Assembly (NCBI GenBank): GCA_043798435.1
Contig: JAZDOR010000131.1
Span: 1-6,176, forward strand
Direction: 5' to 3'
Source: JAGUXG01 sp043798435
GTDB taxonomy: Bacteria > UBA9089 > UBA9088 > JAGUXG01
Length of the DNA stretch: 6,176 nt
In this document: piece by piece, positions 1 through 6,176 of the stretch
Layout of the letters: every line of letters begins with the position of its first letter
Position numbering within the stretch: position 1 is the first letter of the stretch
Made by a program: the position numbers and the translations under genes
Notes under the pieces: model-generated
The model's input: only the letters and a program-made list of their open reading frames with translations
Told to the model about the DNA's origin: nothing
Database searches by the model: none

Positions 1-922
1 CAGGACCCACATTACCGATAACCTCATAGACAGGCTCAATATGGAGCTTCTCATTTAACAAGGTAACCCTTCCATCTATATTGGCTATCAGGCTCTTTCC
101 ATCCTCTGAAACCTTAGTATTCTTTCCAGAAGGCAAGACAACATCCTTCATCAGAGGGGCTGGAATCAACTCCCCTGTTATCTCCTGACCTGGCTTTCCT
201 GGGATAGCATCTATCTTTATAGCCAAAACATCCCCTTTCTTGACAGCCGGCAGAGAGAGAATATTCTTAAAATCGCACCTGCCATTTTCATCTATCACCG
301 GCTCTCTCTTTTCAGAAATTTTAACCTTATACTCAATGGTCGCATCTGTGCCGGCAGTAGGAGGAACTGCCTCAGCAACCACAATAGCCTCCTTAAATTT
401 TCCAGAGGATAAAGCCTCTATCAGATTCTGCTTCTTTATGCCAGCCTTTATCCCCTGCTCAGTCAAATACCTTACTATTTCGTCCATATCAATAAGCATT
501 CCGCCTACCTTTGGAGGATAGAAGACAGCCTCAACATTCTTGGCGTGCCTTTTTATCCTGATGATGCTTGATACATCAGACAGATACTGCCTTGGTCCAA
601 TCTTTACTGCACTCTGTTTTCTATGCTTTCCTTCATCTATTTCCCTGAAGAATGTTCTTATAGCCTCTTGATTTATATCTATAAATTTTTCCTTAAAAAC
701 ACCAGCCTCTACCTCAGAATGCTCTATCCTCCTTCCTCCTCCATAAGGTGGGTTCACTACTAAATACAAGCCTTCACTCCTGTTTTCAAAGGAGAAACTC
801 CCGTCCTTTTGTTCACCATACTCCTCTCTCCACCCATCGCTCCAGGGACCAAACATCTTGGCAGGTGCTACCCTCAATACCTTCAACTCCTTCTCGTCTA
901 AAAGTAGAGAAAAATCAACCTC
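1..922 (-). other. DUF342 copy 4: partial at window edge
   Basis: Residues about 1570-1876. It contains NEVDF, MFGPW (near 1592), SEGLYLVVNPPYGGGRR (near 1619), a Lys/Arg-rich stretch, FYPPKVGGM (near 1705), GIKAGI (near 1728) and GKNTKVSEDG. It ends in EPVYEVIGNVGP, which resembles the point where DUF342 proteins enter their beta-helix. It is the least similar to the other copies and the closest to ordinary single-unit DUF342 proteins, so it may be the ancestral C-terminal unit. The rest of its beta-helix, and possibly the family coiled-coil, should lie beyond position 1. Confidence 0.72.
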
Positions 923-3900
923 ATTCTGGCCGAGCTTTAAGAAAGCTGCCCCATCTATGAGACTGTCTGCCAGGGTTTTTCTTGCCACAACAATTGAGTA
1001 TGGTAGTTCTACGGCAATCTTAGGCTCAAAGTATTCTATTTCTGTGGGCTTCACCTCACATTGCTCATAATTGGCCGCTATGATTACACCTTCGTATATT
1101 TTGAAGGTCACAGTCATAAGTGGTTTTCGGACTTCAAGGGTCTTTCTGCCGATGGTTATCCTTGTTCCAGGGAATACCGTTCCAGAGACAGAGACCCTTC
1201 CACCATCTTCTACCTTCACATCCGTATATACCCTCTCTGGACCACCTATCTCCTCTGTCTCTATCTCAAGTTTAGCAAAGAGCGTTCCTCCACCCATTAT
1301 CTTCTCTCCTTTTTTCATAGCAATAGGAAGATTAAAGATGGGTGGTGAGGGTATGCCTTTGCTCATAATTATCCCCTTTTTTCCAGCAACAAAGATACTG
1401 TTTGCCTCTACATTTGTATCCGTCATAGACTCTTTTATGATAACATTTCCATCGGTTTTGACCCGGCTATGATGTATGCTATTGACAACAATATCACCCT
1501 TAGCCTCTAATGTTACCTCATCATCCTCTTTCCCATAAGCACCCTTATCTATGGATATACCACCTTCTGCTGTAATCTCAGCACCTGATTCTACCCTGCC
1601 CATTATCTCTATATCCCTGGTAGCAGAAAGACGAACCCTTTCCTTCACATTTCCTGAAACTATAACCTTTCCAGCAAAGGACATATCCTCAGAAAGGTCG
1701 CCCTCTATCTTCAGAAGTTTTTCAACATTGCATTTTCTTCCTGTCCAGAAAGCCTCGCCATAGCTTACCGAATACAGAATTTTGTTATCAGAAGAAAGGC
1801 TACAGTTACTTGCCGCAATCATAGAAATTTCATCCCCCAATGCTCCAGGGATAGGGTTTCCTTTTATGTCTATGCCGTCTTCTCCTTGTTTTGCCAACTC
1901 AGCCATAGCCAGGATCTGGCCTGGAACCACTTCTAATCTGTCTTCTGTTCCTGAAATCTCCCTCTGTCCAAATTGATAGATAAACCTTGCTGGTTCACCC
2001 TTTGTTGGCTCTTTTCCCTTAGCTATAAGGATGGGCTTGTTATAGATAGGGTTTTTTAGTAATGCCTGTATCCTTTTGATGAGTAGCCCGTAGGTTATGC
2101 CTTTCTCTTTCAAAAGTTGGGCAATGATTCTTGGCGGTATAAGTCTTGCCCTTGGCTTTGGTCTCCTTATGGTAAGATAGGCAGTAAAATCTGCATTTCC
2201 ATCTGCCTCTTTTATCTCTATCTCAAGCCTGCCGTCTATCTCCGGGATATACTGCCTCTCAGCTACCTGGACAGGGATACCCTTCTGCTCAGAAATAGCC
2301 TTTCTTAAAGTTTCTTCATCTATCTTAGAAAACCCCTTCAGCTTTTCCCGGAGCTCTTGTTCTTCTATGGGTTTCCCTCTTTCACCTGGCGGGGTTATGG
2401 TGATAAACAGACCATCCTCTAAGTTTTCAATGAGAAAGCTACCATGCCTTTCCTCCCCTATTCTTTTTTCCTCAGCAACCCTTTCTTTTATTGCATCCCA
2501 GGGACCCTTTTCTCCTTTCGGAAAGCAGAAGTAAAATTCCTTCCCTTCAACATTAACTGGAATAAAATCAACCTCCAGAGTTCCGAGTTCAGAGTTCAGA
2601 GTTTTGAGTTCAGAGTTCTGAGTTCCAAGTTCAGAGTTCCGAGTTCCAAGTTCAGAGTTCAGAGTTCCGAGTTCAGAGTTCTGAGTTTTGAGTTCAGAGT
2701 TCTGAGTTTTGAGTTCAGAGTTCAGAGTTTTGAGTTCAGAGTTCTGAGTTTTGAGTTCTCCAAGAAACCCCTTTCCTGCTTCAACATCAGCAGTTAATAT
2801 AGACGGAAGAAATGCTGGTGGTTGTGCCTTATACTCAGGATGCGTCAAGGAAACCTCCCTTGCCTCATAAGGACATATTGCCAGAGACTGCCTCTCTTCT
2901 TTGATACTTCCTGCCTCAATCTGCTTGGTGACATTGAGTGTTTTTCCGCCAATAACTACCTTTACCTTTGGGTAGATACAGGATGTGGAGGAGACAACGC
3001 CACCTTGCCCACACCCCACCTCTGTCGGCTCTGAGGATATGGAGCCAATTATCTCAGCCTCTATCCTCTCCTTGGCATAAGCCTTTCCGCCTGTAAGCCC
3101 CTGCACACCCTTGGTCATAGCAATGGGCAGGCTGAATACTGGAGGAGGGGGCGTGCCTCTGGTCATAATCATTCCCTTTCTGCCAACTACAATGACAGAG
3201 TTTGCAAAAGTATCACAATTGGAAAGACCTGTTTTGATGAGGGCAGAGCCTCCAGCCTTCAGGATAGAATAAGAGGCAGAGTTGGCTATGATGTCATAAT
3301 CAGAGCTGATGTTTACCTCCTTGCCCTTTTCTCCCAAAATATCACTCTCTGTCTCTACCTTACCCTTGCTCATAATATCCGCACCCTTTCTAATCTCACC
3401 CTTCACATAGAGGTCGCCCTCTGTCCTGACCCTCACACCCTCTAAGATAGAGCCTGAGATAAAGAGCTTGCCGTCAAAGGTTGTATCCTCTGTCAGGTTT
3501 CCCTCTATCCGCAAACACCTCTCTACATCACACCTGTTCTCTGTCCAGATAGCCTCTCCTTCTGCTGTAGCATAAAGGGCTGTGCCGTCATTTGTCAGAT
3601 AGGTATTTTTCCCTGGTATTATTTTAAGGTCTGAGCCTAAAATGGCTTCAGTTTCTTCGGACAATATATCTTTTCCAGCCTCTCCTATCATGGACATCTC
3701 TTTTATGGCTAATATCTGACCAGCAATAACCTCCAATTTATTCTCAGGACCAACCCCTTCCTTCTGACCAAATTGATAGATTAACCTTGCAGGCTCGCCC
3801 TTTGTAGGAGGCTTTCCTTTGGCTATAAGGATGGGCTTGTTGCGAATGGAACTTTTCAAAAGAGCCTTTATCCTTTTAATGAGTAGCCCGTAGGTTATAC

Positions 3901-5629
3901 CTTTTTCTTTCAGGAGTTGGGCAACGCTCCTTGGCTGTATAGGTCTTGCCCTTGGCTTTGGCATAGTTATGGTAAGATACCCTTCAAAGTTTGAAATGCC
4001 GTCTACCTCTCGTATCTCTATCTCCAATCTTCCGTCTATCTCCGGGATATACTGCCTCTCGGCTACTTTTATAGGAATGGATTTCTGCTCAGAGAAGACA
4101 GTAGCCAGGGTTTTTTCATCTATTTTAGAGAAGTTGCTTAATCTCTCTTGTATCTCTGATGTTTCTAAAGGTTTCCCTCTTTCCCCAGGTGGGGTTATTG
4201 TGATGAATAAACCCTCTTCCGAATTATCAATAATAAGGCTTGCTGGTCTCTCCTCCTCTCTCTGCTTTTCTGCTTCAATCCTTTCCCTTATTGCCTCCCA
4301 TGGACCCTTCTCTCCCTGTGGAAAGCAAAGATACATAGCCTTTCCTTCTACAGGAATCAGGATAGAGTCAAGCTCCTGCTGGATAAATCTCTTTGCTTGT
4401 GAGATGCTCTCTGTCAATATGGATGGAGGCTCTGTTGGCGGAGCAGGTTTATGCTCAGGATATGTAAGGCAGACCTCTCTTTGTTCATAAGGGCATATTT
4501 GGAGGGATTGCTTTTCTTCCTTGATGCTTCCATGGTCAATCTGCTTAGTAACATCAAGCAGTTTTCCACCTATGGCAATTTTTACCTTTGGATAAATGCA
4601 CCCTGTGGATGAGATAATGCCGCCCTGTTCACATTTTATCTCTGTTGGCTCTAAGGAGACAGAGCCTATAATCTCAGCCTCTATCCTCTCCCTGGCAAAA
4701 GCCTTTCCTCCAAAAAGCCCCTGCACACCCTTAGTCATAGCAATAGGCAAGGAAAAGACTGCTGGCGGAGAGGCTGCCTTAGTCATTATCACCCCTTTCC
4801 TGCCGACAGCAATCACAGCATCTGCTTCAGTTTCACAATGAGCACACCCTGTGCTGATGAGAACAGAGCCCCCTGCCTTCAGGGTAGCATAAGAGGCAGA
4901 GTTGGCTATGATGTCGCATTTAGAATTGATTATTGTCTCCTTTCCATCTTCACCCAAAATATCTCCCTCTGTCTCTACCCTACCGGAAGCTGCGATATTG
5001 ACACCCGCCTCAATATCCCCTTTCACATATAGGTCATCTACAGAAACCTTTATATTTCCCAATATCTTCCCTGAGACAATAACCCTTCCATCAAAAGACA
5101 GGTCTTCCGAAAGGTTGCCTGGTATTCGCAAAACCCTTTGGAGATCACACCTATTCTCTGTCCAATTTGCCTCACCTGTGCTTGTGGCATATAGGATTGT
5201 GCCGTCTTCTGAAAGATGGGTGTTCTTTCCAGGGGTTATGGAAAAACAATCGCCCAAAAGGCCAGGGATCTCCTCATTAAAGACAGATATTCCGGGATTT
5301 CCTTGCTGGGGAGGGGATTGGACAGCTAAAATCTGGCCAGGGATAGCCTCTAACCTATCCTGAGGTTGAGTCTCCCTCTCATCCCGTATCCCAAATCTAT
5401 AGCTATATTTGGCTGGCGCACCCTTTGTCGGAAGCTTTGCCTTAGCCACCCTTATAGGAAGGTTATAACGAGCTTTCTTTATAGCAGATATAATGGCTGG
5501 TTCGTCTATCCCATAGGTTATGCCTTGAGCCTGTAAAGCAGAAAGCACATCCTTTAAGGTTGGTGGCTTCCCACCCCTCTTTGGAGCCGTAAGCCTGATA
5601 ACAGCCTCTCTTCCCCTTGTCTCTTCCAT
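1..5629 (-). CDS. Giant tandem-repeat DUF342/FapA-like beta-helix protein (3' end beyond window)
   Basis: A single open frame of 1876 codons runs from ATG 5629 to the left edge, and the C-terminus is missing. The product repeats a DUF342/FapA architecture about every 540-600 residues. Each unit has an N-terminal domain with GLFITITPP and EIDGRLEIEI motifs, an ITYGI helix segment (near residues 37, 579, 1179; GIKAGI near 1728), then GKNT-x-L-x-x-DG, then Gly-rich beta-helix coils such as GKLFISGSI and DLYVKGEI, closing with IYPKVKIAIGG or VFPGTRITIG. No signal peptide or membrane segment is visible, so a cytoplasmic location is likely. Known single-unit relatives are several hundred residues long; Vibrio FapA acts in polar flagellar assembly, while most DUF342 proteins have no known role. 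A structural, self-associating scaffold is my inference. ATG 5629 is the only usual start between the upstream stop (5663-5665) and the first domain. Arg codons are mostly AGA/AGG. No flagellar gene lies nearby, so I give no symbol. Confidence 0.93.
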   Translation of the reverse strand, partial: MEETRGREAVIRLTAPKRGGKPPTLKDVLSALQAQGITYGIDEPAIISAIKKARYNLPIRVAKAKLPTKGAPAKYSYRFGIRDERETQPQDRLEAIPGQILAVQSPPQQGNPGISVFNEEIPGLLGDCFSITPGKNTHLSEDGTILYATSTGEANWTENRCDLQRVLRIPGNLSEDLSFDGRVIVSGKILGNIKVSVDDLYVKGDIEAGVNIAASGRVETEGDILGEDGKETIINSKCDIIANSASYATLKAGGSVLISTGCAHCETEADAVIAVGRKGVIMTKAASPPAVFSLPIAMTKGVQGLFGGKAFARERIEAEIIGSVSLEPTEIKCEQGGIISSTGCIYPKVKIAIGGKLLDVTKQIDHGSIKEEKQSLQICPYEQREVCLTYPEHKPAPPTEPPSILTESISQAKRFIQQELDSILIPVEGKAMYLCFPQGEKGPWEAIRERIEAEKQREEERPASLIIDNSEEGLFITITPPGERGKPLETSEIQERLSNFSKIDEKTLATVFSEQKSIPIKVAERQYIPEIDGRLEIEIREVDGISNFEGYLTITMPKPRARPIQPRSVAQLLKEKGITYGLLIKRIKALLKSSIRNKPILIAKGKPPTKGEPARLIYQFGQKEGVGPENKLEVIAGQILAIKEMSMIGEAGKDILSEETEAILGSDLKIIPGKNTYLTNDGTALYATAEGEAIWTENRCDVERCLRIEGNLTEDTTFDGKLFISGSILEGVRVRTEGDLYVKGEIRKGADIMSKGKVETESDILGEKGKEVNISSDYDIIANSASYSILKAGGSALIKTGLSNCDTFANSVIVVGRKGMIMTRGTPPPPVFSLPIAMTKGVQGLTGGKAYAKERIEAEIIGSISSEPTEVGCGQGGVVSSTSCIYPKVKVVIGGKTLNVTKQIEAGSIKEERQSLAICPYEAREVSLTHPEYKAQPPAFLPSILTADVEAGKGFLGELKTQNSELKTLNSELKTQNSELKTQNSELGTLNSELGTRNSELGTQNSELKTLNSELGTLEVDFIPVNVEGKEFYFCFPKGEKGPWDAIKERVAEEKRIGEERHGSFLIENLEDGLFITITPPGERGKPIEEQELREKLKGFSKIDEETLRKAISEQKGIPVQVAERQYIPEIDGRLEIEIKEADGNADFTAYLTIRRPKPRARLIPPRIIAQLLKEKGITYGLLIKRIQALLKNPIYNKPILIAKGKEPTKGEPARFIYQFGQREISGTEDRLEVVPGQILAMAELAKQGEDGIDIKGNPIPGALGDEISMIAASNCSLSSDNKILYSVSYGEAFWTGRKCNVEKLLKIEGDLSEDMSFAGKVIVSGNVKERVRLSATRDIEIMGRVESGAEITAEGGISIDKGAYGKEDDEVTLEAKGDIVVNSIHHSRVKTDGNVIIKESMTDTNVEANSIFVAGKKGIIMSKGIPSPPIFNLPIAMKKGEKIMGGGTLFAKLEIETEEIGGPERVYTDVKVEDGGRVSVSGTVFPGTRITIGRKTLEVRKPLMTVTFKIYEGVIIAANYEQCEVKPTEIEYFEPKIAVELPYSIVVARKTLADSLIDGAAFLKLGQNEVDFSLLLDEKELKVLRVAPAKMFGPWSDGWREEYGEQKDGSFSFENRSEGLYLVVNPPYGGGRRIEHSEVEAGVFKEKFIDINQEAIRTFFREIDEGKHRKQSAVKIGPRQYLSDVSSIIRIKRHAKNVEAVFYPPKVGGMLIDMDEIVRYLTEQGIKAGIKKQNLIEALSSGKFKEAIVVAEAVPPTAGTDATIEYKVKISEKREPVIDENGRCDFKNILSLPAVKKGDVLAIKIDAIPGKPGQEITGELIPAPLMKDVVLPSGKNTKVSEDGKSLIANIDGRVTLLNEKLHIEPVYEVIGNVGP
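1025..2575 (-). other. DUF342 copy 3: complete, diverged beta-helix
   Basis: Residues about 1019-1535. The front half is nearly a repeat of copy 2: FPKGEKGPW, GLFITITPPGERGKP, EIDGRLEIEI, and GITYGL near 1179. The beta-helix starts near 1316 (MSFAGKVIVSG) and is clearly diverged from copies 1 and 2. It keeps the more typical family ending: VFPGTRITIG, then TFKIYEGVIIAANYE, which resembles the usual DUF342 tail in which a TFR-x-x-x-GEI motif follows. The cysteines shared by copies 1 and 2 (the C-x10-C pair and ICPYE) are absent. As in copies 1 and 2, the internal family coiled-coil is missing and only a short EDGG-type turn is left. Confidence 0.78.
2578..2759. repeat. 26-unit 7-bp tandem repeat (GAGTTCN) inside the coding sequence
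   Basis: Twenty-six contiguous 7-bp units on the plus strand follow GAGTTCN, with variants GAGTTTT and AAGTTCA, and fill the interval with no indel (182 bp). Three units make 21 bp, so on the minus strand the array is translated as seven-residue repeats: ELKTQNS, ELKTLNS, ELGTLNS, ELGTRNS and ELGTQNS. These cover residues 958-1018 (2758-2576), eight full heptads plus ELGTL. Leu at heptad position 2 and Leu or Gln at position 5 give an a/d coiled-coil pattern. Relative to copy 2, copy 3 is displaced by exactly 180 bp more than the 1620-bp offset, so the array accounts for the whole length difference and keeps frame. Confidence 0.96.
2810..4369 (-). other. DUF342 copy 2: complete unit
   Basis: Residues about 421-940. 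In order: a front segment with FPQGEKGPW near 440, GLFITITPPGERGKPL near 473 and EIDGRLEIEI near 530; the N-terminal domain helix with GITYGL near 579; GKNTYLTNDG; beta-helix coils from about 716 (TTFDGKLFISG) to about 890; then a C-x10-C pair at 873/884 and ICPYEAREV near 919. Its beta-helix aligns with copy 1 at a constant 1620-bp offset, including a 25-base identical run at 3271-3295 and 4891-4915. Its front half aligns with copy 3 at a constant 1800-bp offset. This is the best-preserved full unit and the natural reference for the other copies. Confidence 0.8.
4450..5629 (-). other. DUF342 copy 1: N-terminally short unit
   Basis: Residues 1 to about 393 of the giant protein. The unit begins directly in the second half of the FapA N-terminal domain (EAVIRLTAP, then a helix leading to ITYGI near residue 37). 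It lacks the roughly 120-residue front segment (GPW...GLFITITPP...EIDGRLEIEI) that copies 2-4 carry. GKNTHLSEDG is followed by beta-helix coils from about residue 168 (LSFDGRVIVSG) to about 355, closing with CIYPKVKIAIGG. Cysteines are frequent: CAHC, a C-x10-C pair at residues 333 and 344, and CPYEQREVC near 380. The long coiled-coil that usually interrupts DUF342 between the helix end and the YPGV-type strand is absent here. The match to copy 2 is strong in the beta-helix half. Confidence 0.8.
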
Positions 5630-5665
5630 TGGGTATATTATAAGAAATAAAGAATAAAAACATTA
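5630..5665 (-). promoter_or_regulatory. Candidate promoter with TATAAT next to the start codon
   Basis: Reading the minus strand, a perfect TATAAT lies at 5642-5637, followed by ATACCCA and then ATG 5629. Transcription would be expected to start at or one base before the ATG. The bases before the ATG hold no Shine-Dalgarno; the last 20 or so have no G at all. The best -35 is TTAATG at 5666-5661 (18-bp spacer), matching TTGACA at only three positions, so the promoter call rests mainly on the -10. A leaderless transcript fits these facts, but TATAAT-like sequence is easy to find in such AT-rich DNA. Confidence 0.45.
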
Positions 5666-5756
5666 AGAAAAATTTTTTCACTTGATGTAATTCTGGTAGT
5701 ATACAGAAACCGTATAATTGCTTGTTATATTAAATGAAATTGCGTTCTATATTTAA
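5630..5756. other. AT-rich intergenic gap
   Basis: This gap separates the divergent giant gene and the DUF1287 fragment. No gene is supported here. It holds the candidate promoter described separately and a short A5T6 symmetric tract at 5667-5679 (GAAAAATTTTTTC) without a GC stem, so it is not a terminator. No promoter or ribosome site pointing right into the DUF1287 fragment could be found. A rearrangement boundary with the lost DUF1287 front must lie near 5756. Confidence 0.6.
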
Positions 5757-6057
5757 ATAATTAGAGCATATCGTACTGTGGGTATTGATTTACAGGTTGA
5801 GGTACACGAAGATATGAAAAAACATTTTATTGAATATCCCAAGATATGGGGTAGATTATGGCCTGATTCAAATATTGATCATCGTAGGGTTCCAAATTTA
5901 ATGACATTTTTTAAACGAAATGGAATTGCTCTTCCCATAACGAAAAAAGCAGAAGATTATTCGCCCGGTGATATAGTAGCATGGGATTTAGGAGCAGGCT
6001 TAACCCATATAGGTATAGTTGTAAATAAAAGAGGAAAGAATGGGAAGCGATTTAAAA
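5757..6057 (+). pseudogene. DUF1287-family gene fragment, both ends lost
   Basis: The frame reads IIRAYR, then GIDLQ, VHEDMKKHF, PKIWG, IDHRRVPNLMTFFKRNG, ALPITKKAEDYSPGDIVAWDLGAGLTHIGIV, a near-textbook core of the DUF1287 family (about 200 residues when whole). An in-frame TAA at 5754-5756 sits directly before IIRAYR, so the front is gone, including the GVCTDVV-type motif with the family's conserved Cys. A GTG at 5778 could start a 104-residue product, but there is no convincing ribosome site and it would begin mid-domain. After NGKRFKI (about 6057) the expected HNIG and GHYRY tail is missing; the frame runs 11 unrelated codons to TAG 6090-6092. The PGDIVAW...THIGIV part resembles NlpC/P60 or CHAP-type folds; without the Cys region, activity is unlikely. 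The DNA is visibly AT-richer than the giant gene, with CGA/CGT Arg codons. Confidence 0.8.
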
Positions 6058-6068
6058 TTTGTATGTGT

Positions 6069-6176
6069 TTAGCTCGCCAAAGCATAATTTAGCCTCTCAT
6101 TAAGATTAAACCCTCTCTGTTTCCAAGTAGTTAATACAGAGGTAATCGTTTCATCATCCTTGTTCCCTTTTCATTC
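6069..6176 (-). pseudogene. 3' end of an unidentified minus-strand frame, with in-frame TGA
   Basis: On the minus strand a frame ends at TAA (6071-6069) and codes for DDETITSVLTTWKQRGF followed by NLNERLNYALAS. Reading upstream it meets TGA at 6173-6171, three bases from the window edge, leaving 33 sense codons without a start codon at the stop-proximal edge. The Trp-Lys-x-Arg-Gly-Phe and ERLNYAL pattern looks like a real helical protein tail, and the position next to a truncated gene would fit a transposase end. I do not recognise the family firmly. It could be a decayed gene tail or a chance frame; more sequence to the right would decide. Confidence 0.3.

Noticed and set aside
2578..2759. 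CRISPR array
   Set aside because: The units are 7 bp and directly contiguous, with no spacers between longer repeats.
2444..2797. Plus-strand open frame with EFRVQS/EFRVLS repeats
   Set aside because: It is the antisense reading of the 7-bp array and the flanking DUF342 code. Any stop-free 7-bp repeat gives such a frame, and its flanks have no protein-like sequence.
3969..4490. Longest plus-strand frame (173 codons)
   Set aside because: It is a shadow of copy 2 and the end of copy 1 on the minus strand. It is Ser-, Ile- and Pro-rich in the way typical of antisense to AGA/GAG-rich genes and has no recognisable motif.
1..5629. Several separate DUF342 genes rather than one
   Set aside because: Codon-by-codon reading shows one continuous frame at both ends and across all unit junctions. 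There are no stops, and no ribosome site with start codon at the linkers.
5667..5679. Symmetric A5T6 tract as terminator or operator
   Set aside because: It has no GC stem or loop and lies in generally AT-rich DNA; it cannot be distinguished from chance.
5463..5681. Minus-strand frame of 72 codons beginning upstream of the giant gene's ATG
   Set aside because: It overlaps the first copy in another frame, has no domain-like pattern, and the overlapping frame is strongly supported by repeated family motifs.
6171..6173. TGA read as an amino acid (alternative genetic code)
   Set aside because: A single TGA at the window edge in an unidentified frame is not evidence. The giant gene has no in-frame TGA to test the idea.

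Overview
The window is dominated by one very long minus-strand reading frame. It opens at an ATG at 5629 and stays open to the left edge, giving 1876 codons with no stop in the window. I read every minus-strand codon of this frame and found no stop or frameshift. The product is an internally repeated protein of the DUF342/FapA type (flagellar assembly protein A-like, with a right-handed beta-helix). It carries three copies of the beta-helix unit and the front of a fourth copy. The C-terminus lies outside the window.

Layout, reading the gene from right to left: copy 1 (5629 to about 4450) starts inside the N-terminal domain and lacks the front segment that the later copies have. Copy 2 (about 4369-2810) is complete. 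A 26-unit, 7-bp tandem repeat (2578-2759) then codes for a run of near-perfect seven-residue repeats (ELKTQNS/ELKTLNS type). Copy 3 (about 2575-1025) is complete but more diverged in its beta-helix. Copy 4 (about 922 to the edge) has the N-terminal domains and only the entry to its beta-helix. Copies 1 and 2 match best in the beta-helix (offset 1620 bp). Copies 2 and 3 match best in the N-terminal domains (offset 1800 bp). The gene therefore grew by more than one staggered duplication.

Right of the start codon, 5630-5756 is an AT-rich gap with a perfect TATAAT on the minus strand only 7 nt before the ATG and no Shine-Dalgarno, which suggests a leaderless message. From 5757 to about 6057 on the plus strand is a broken DUF1287-family gene that has lost its front (including the region with the family's conserved Cys) and its tail. 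It abuts the 3' end of a minus-strand frame (6069-6176) with an in-frame TGA, which I cannot identify. This right-hand end looks like a rearrangement or decay zone.

Organism: a bacterium of moderate GC. The large gene strongly prefers AGA/AGG for Arg and ATA for Ile, as in several deep-branching thermophilic or uncultivated candidate phyla. 7-bp GAGTTCN arrays are, as far as I recall, also common in such genomes. The sequence does not fix the taxon. There is no operon partner in the window, so the role of the giant protein (a polymer-like or scaffold cytoplasmic protein) is inferred from family only.
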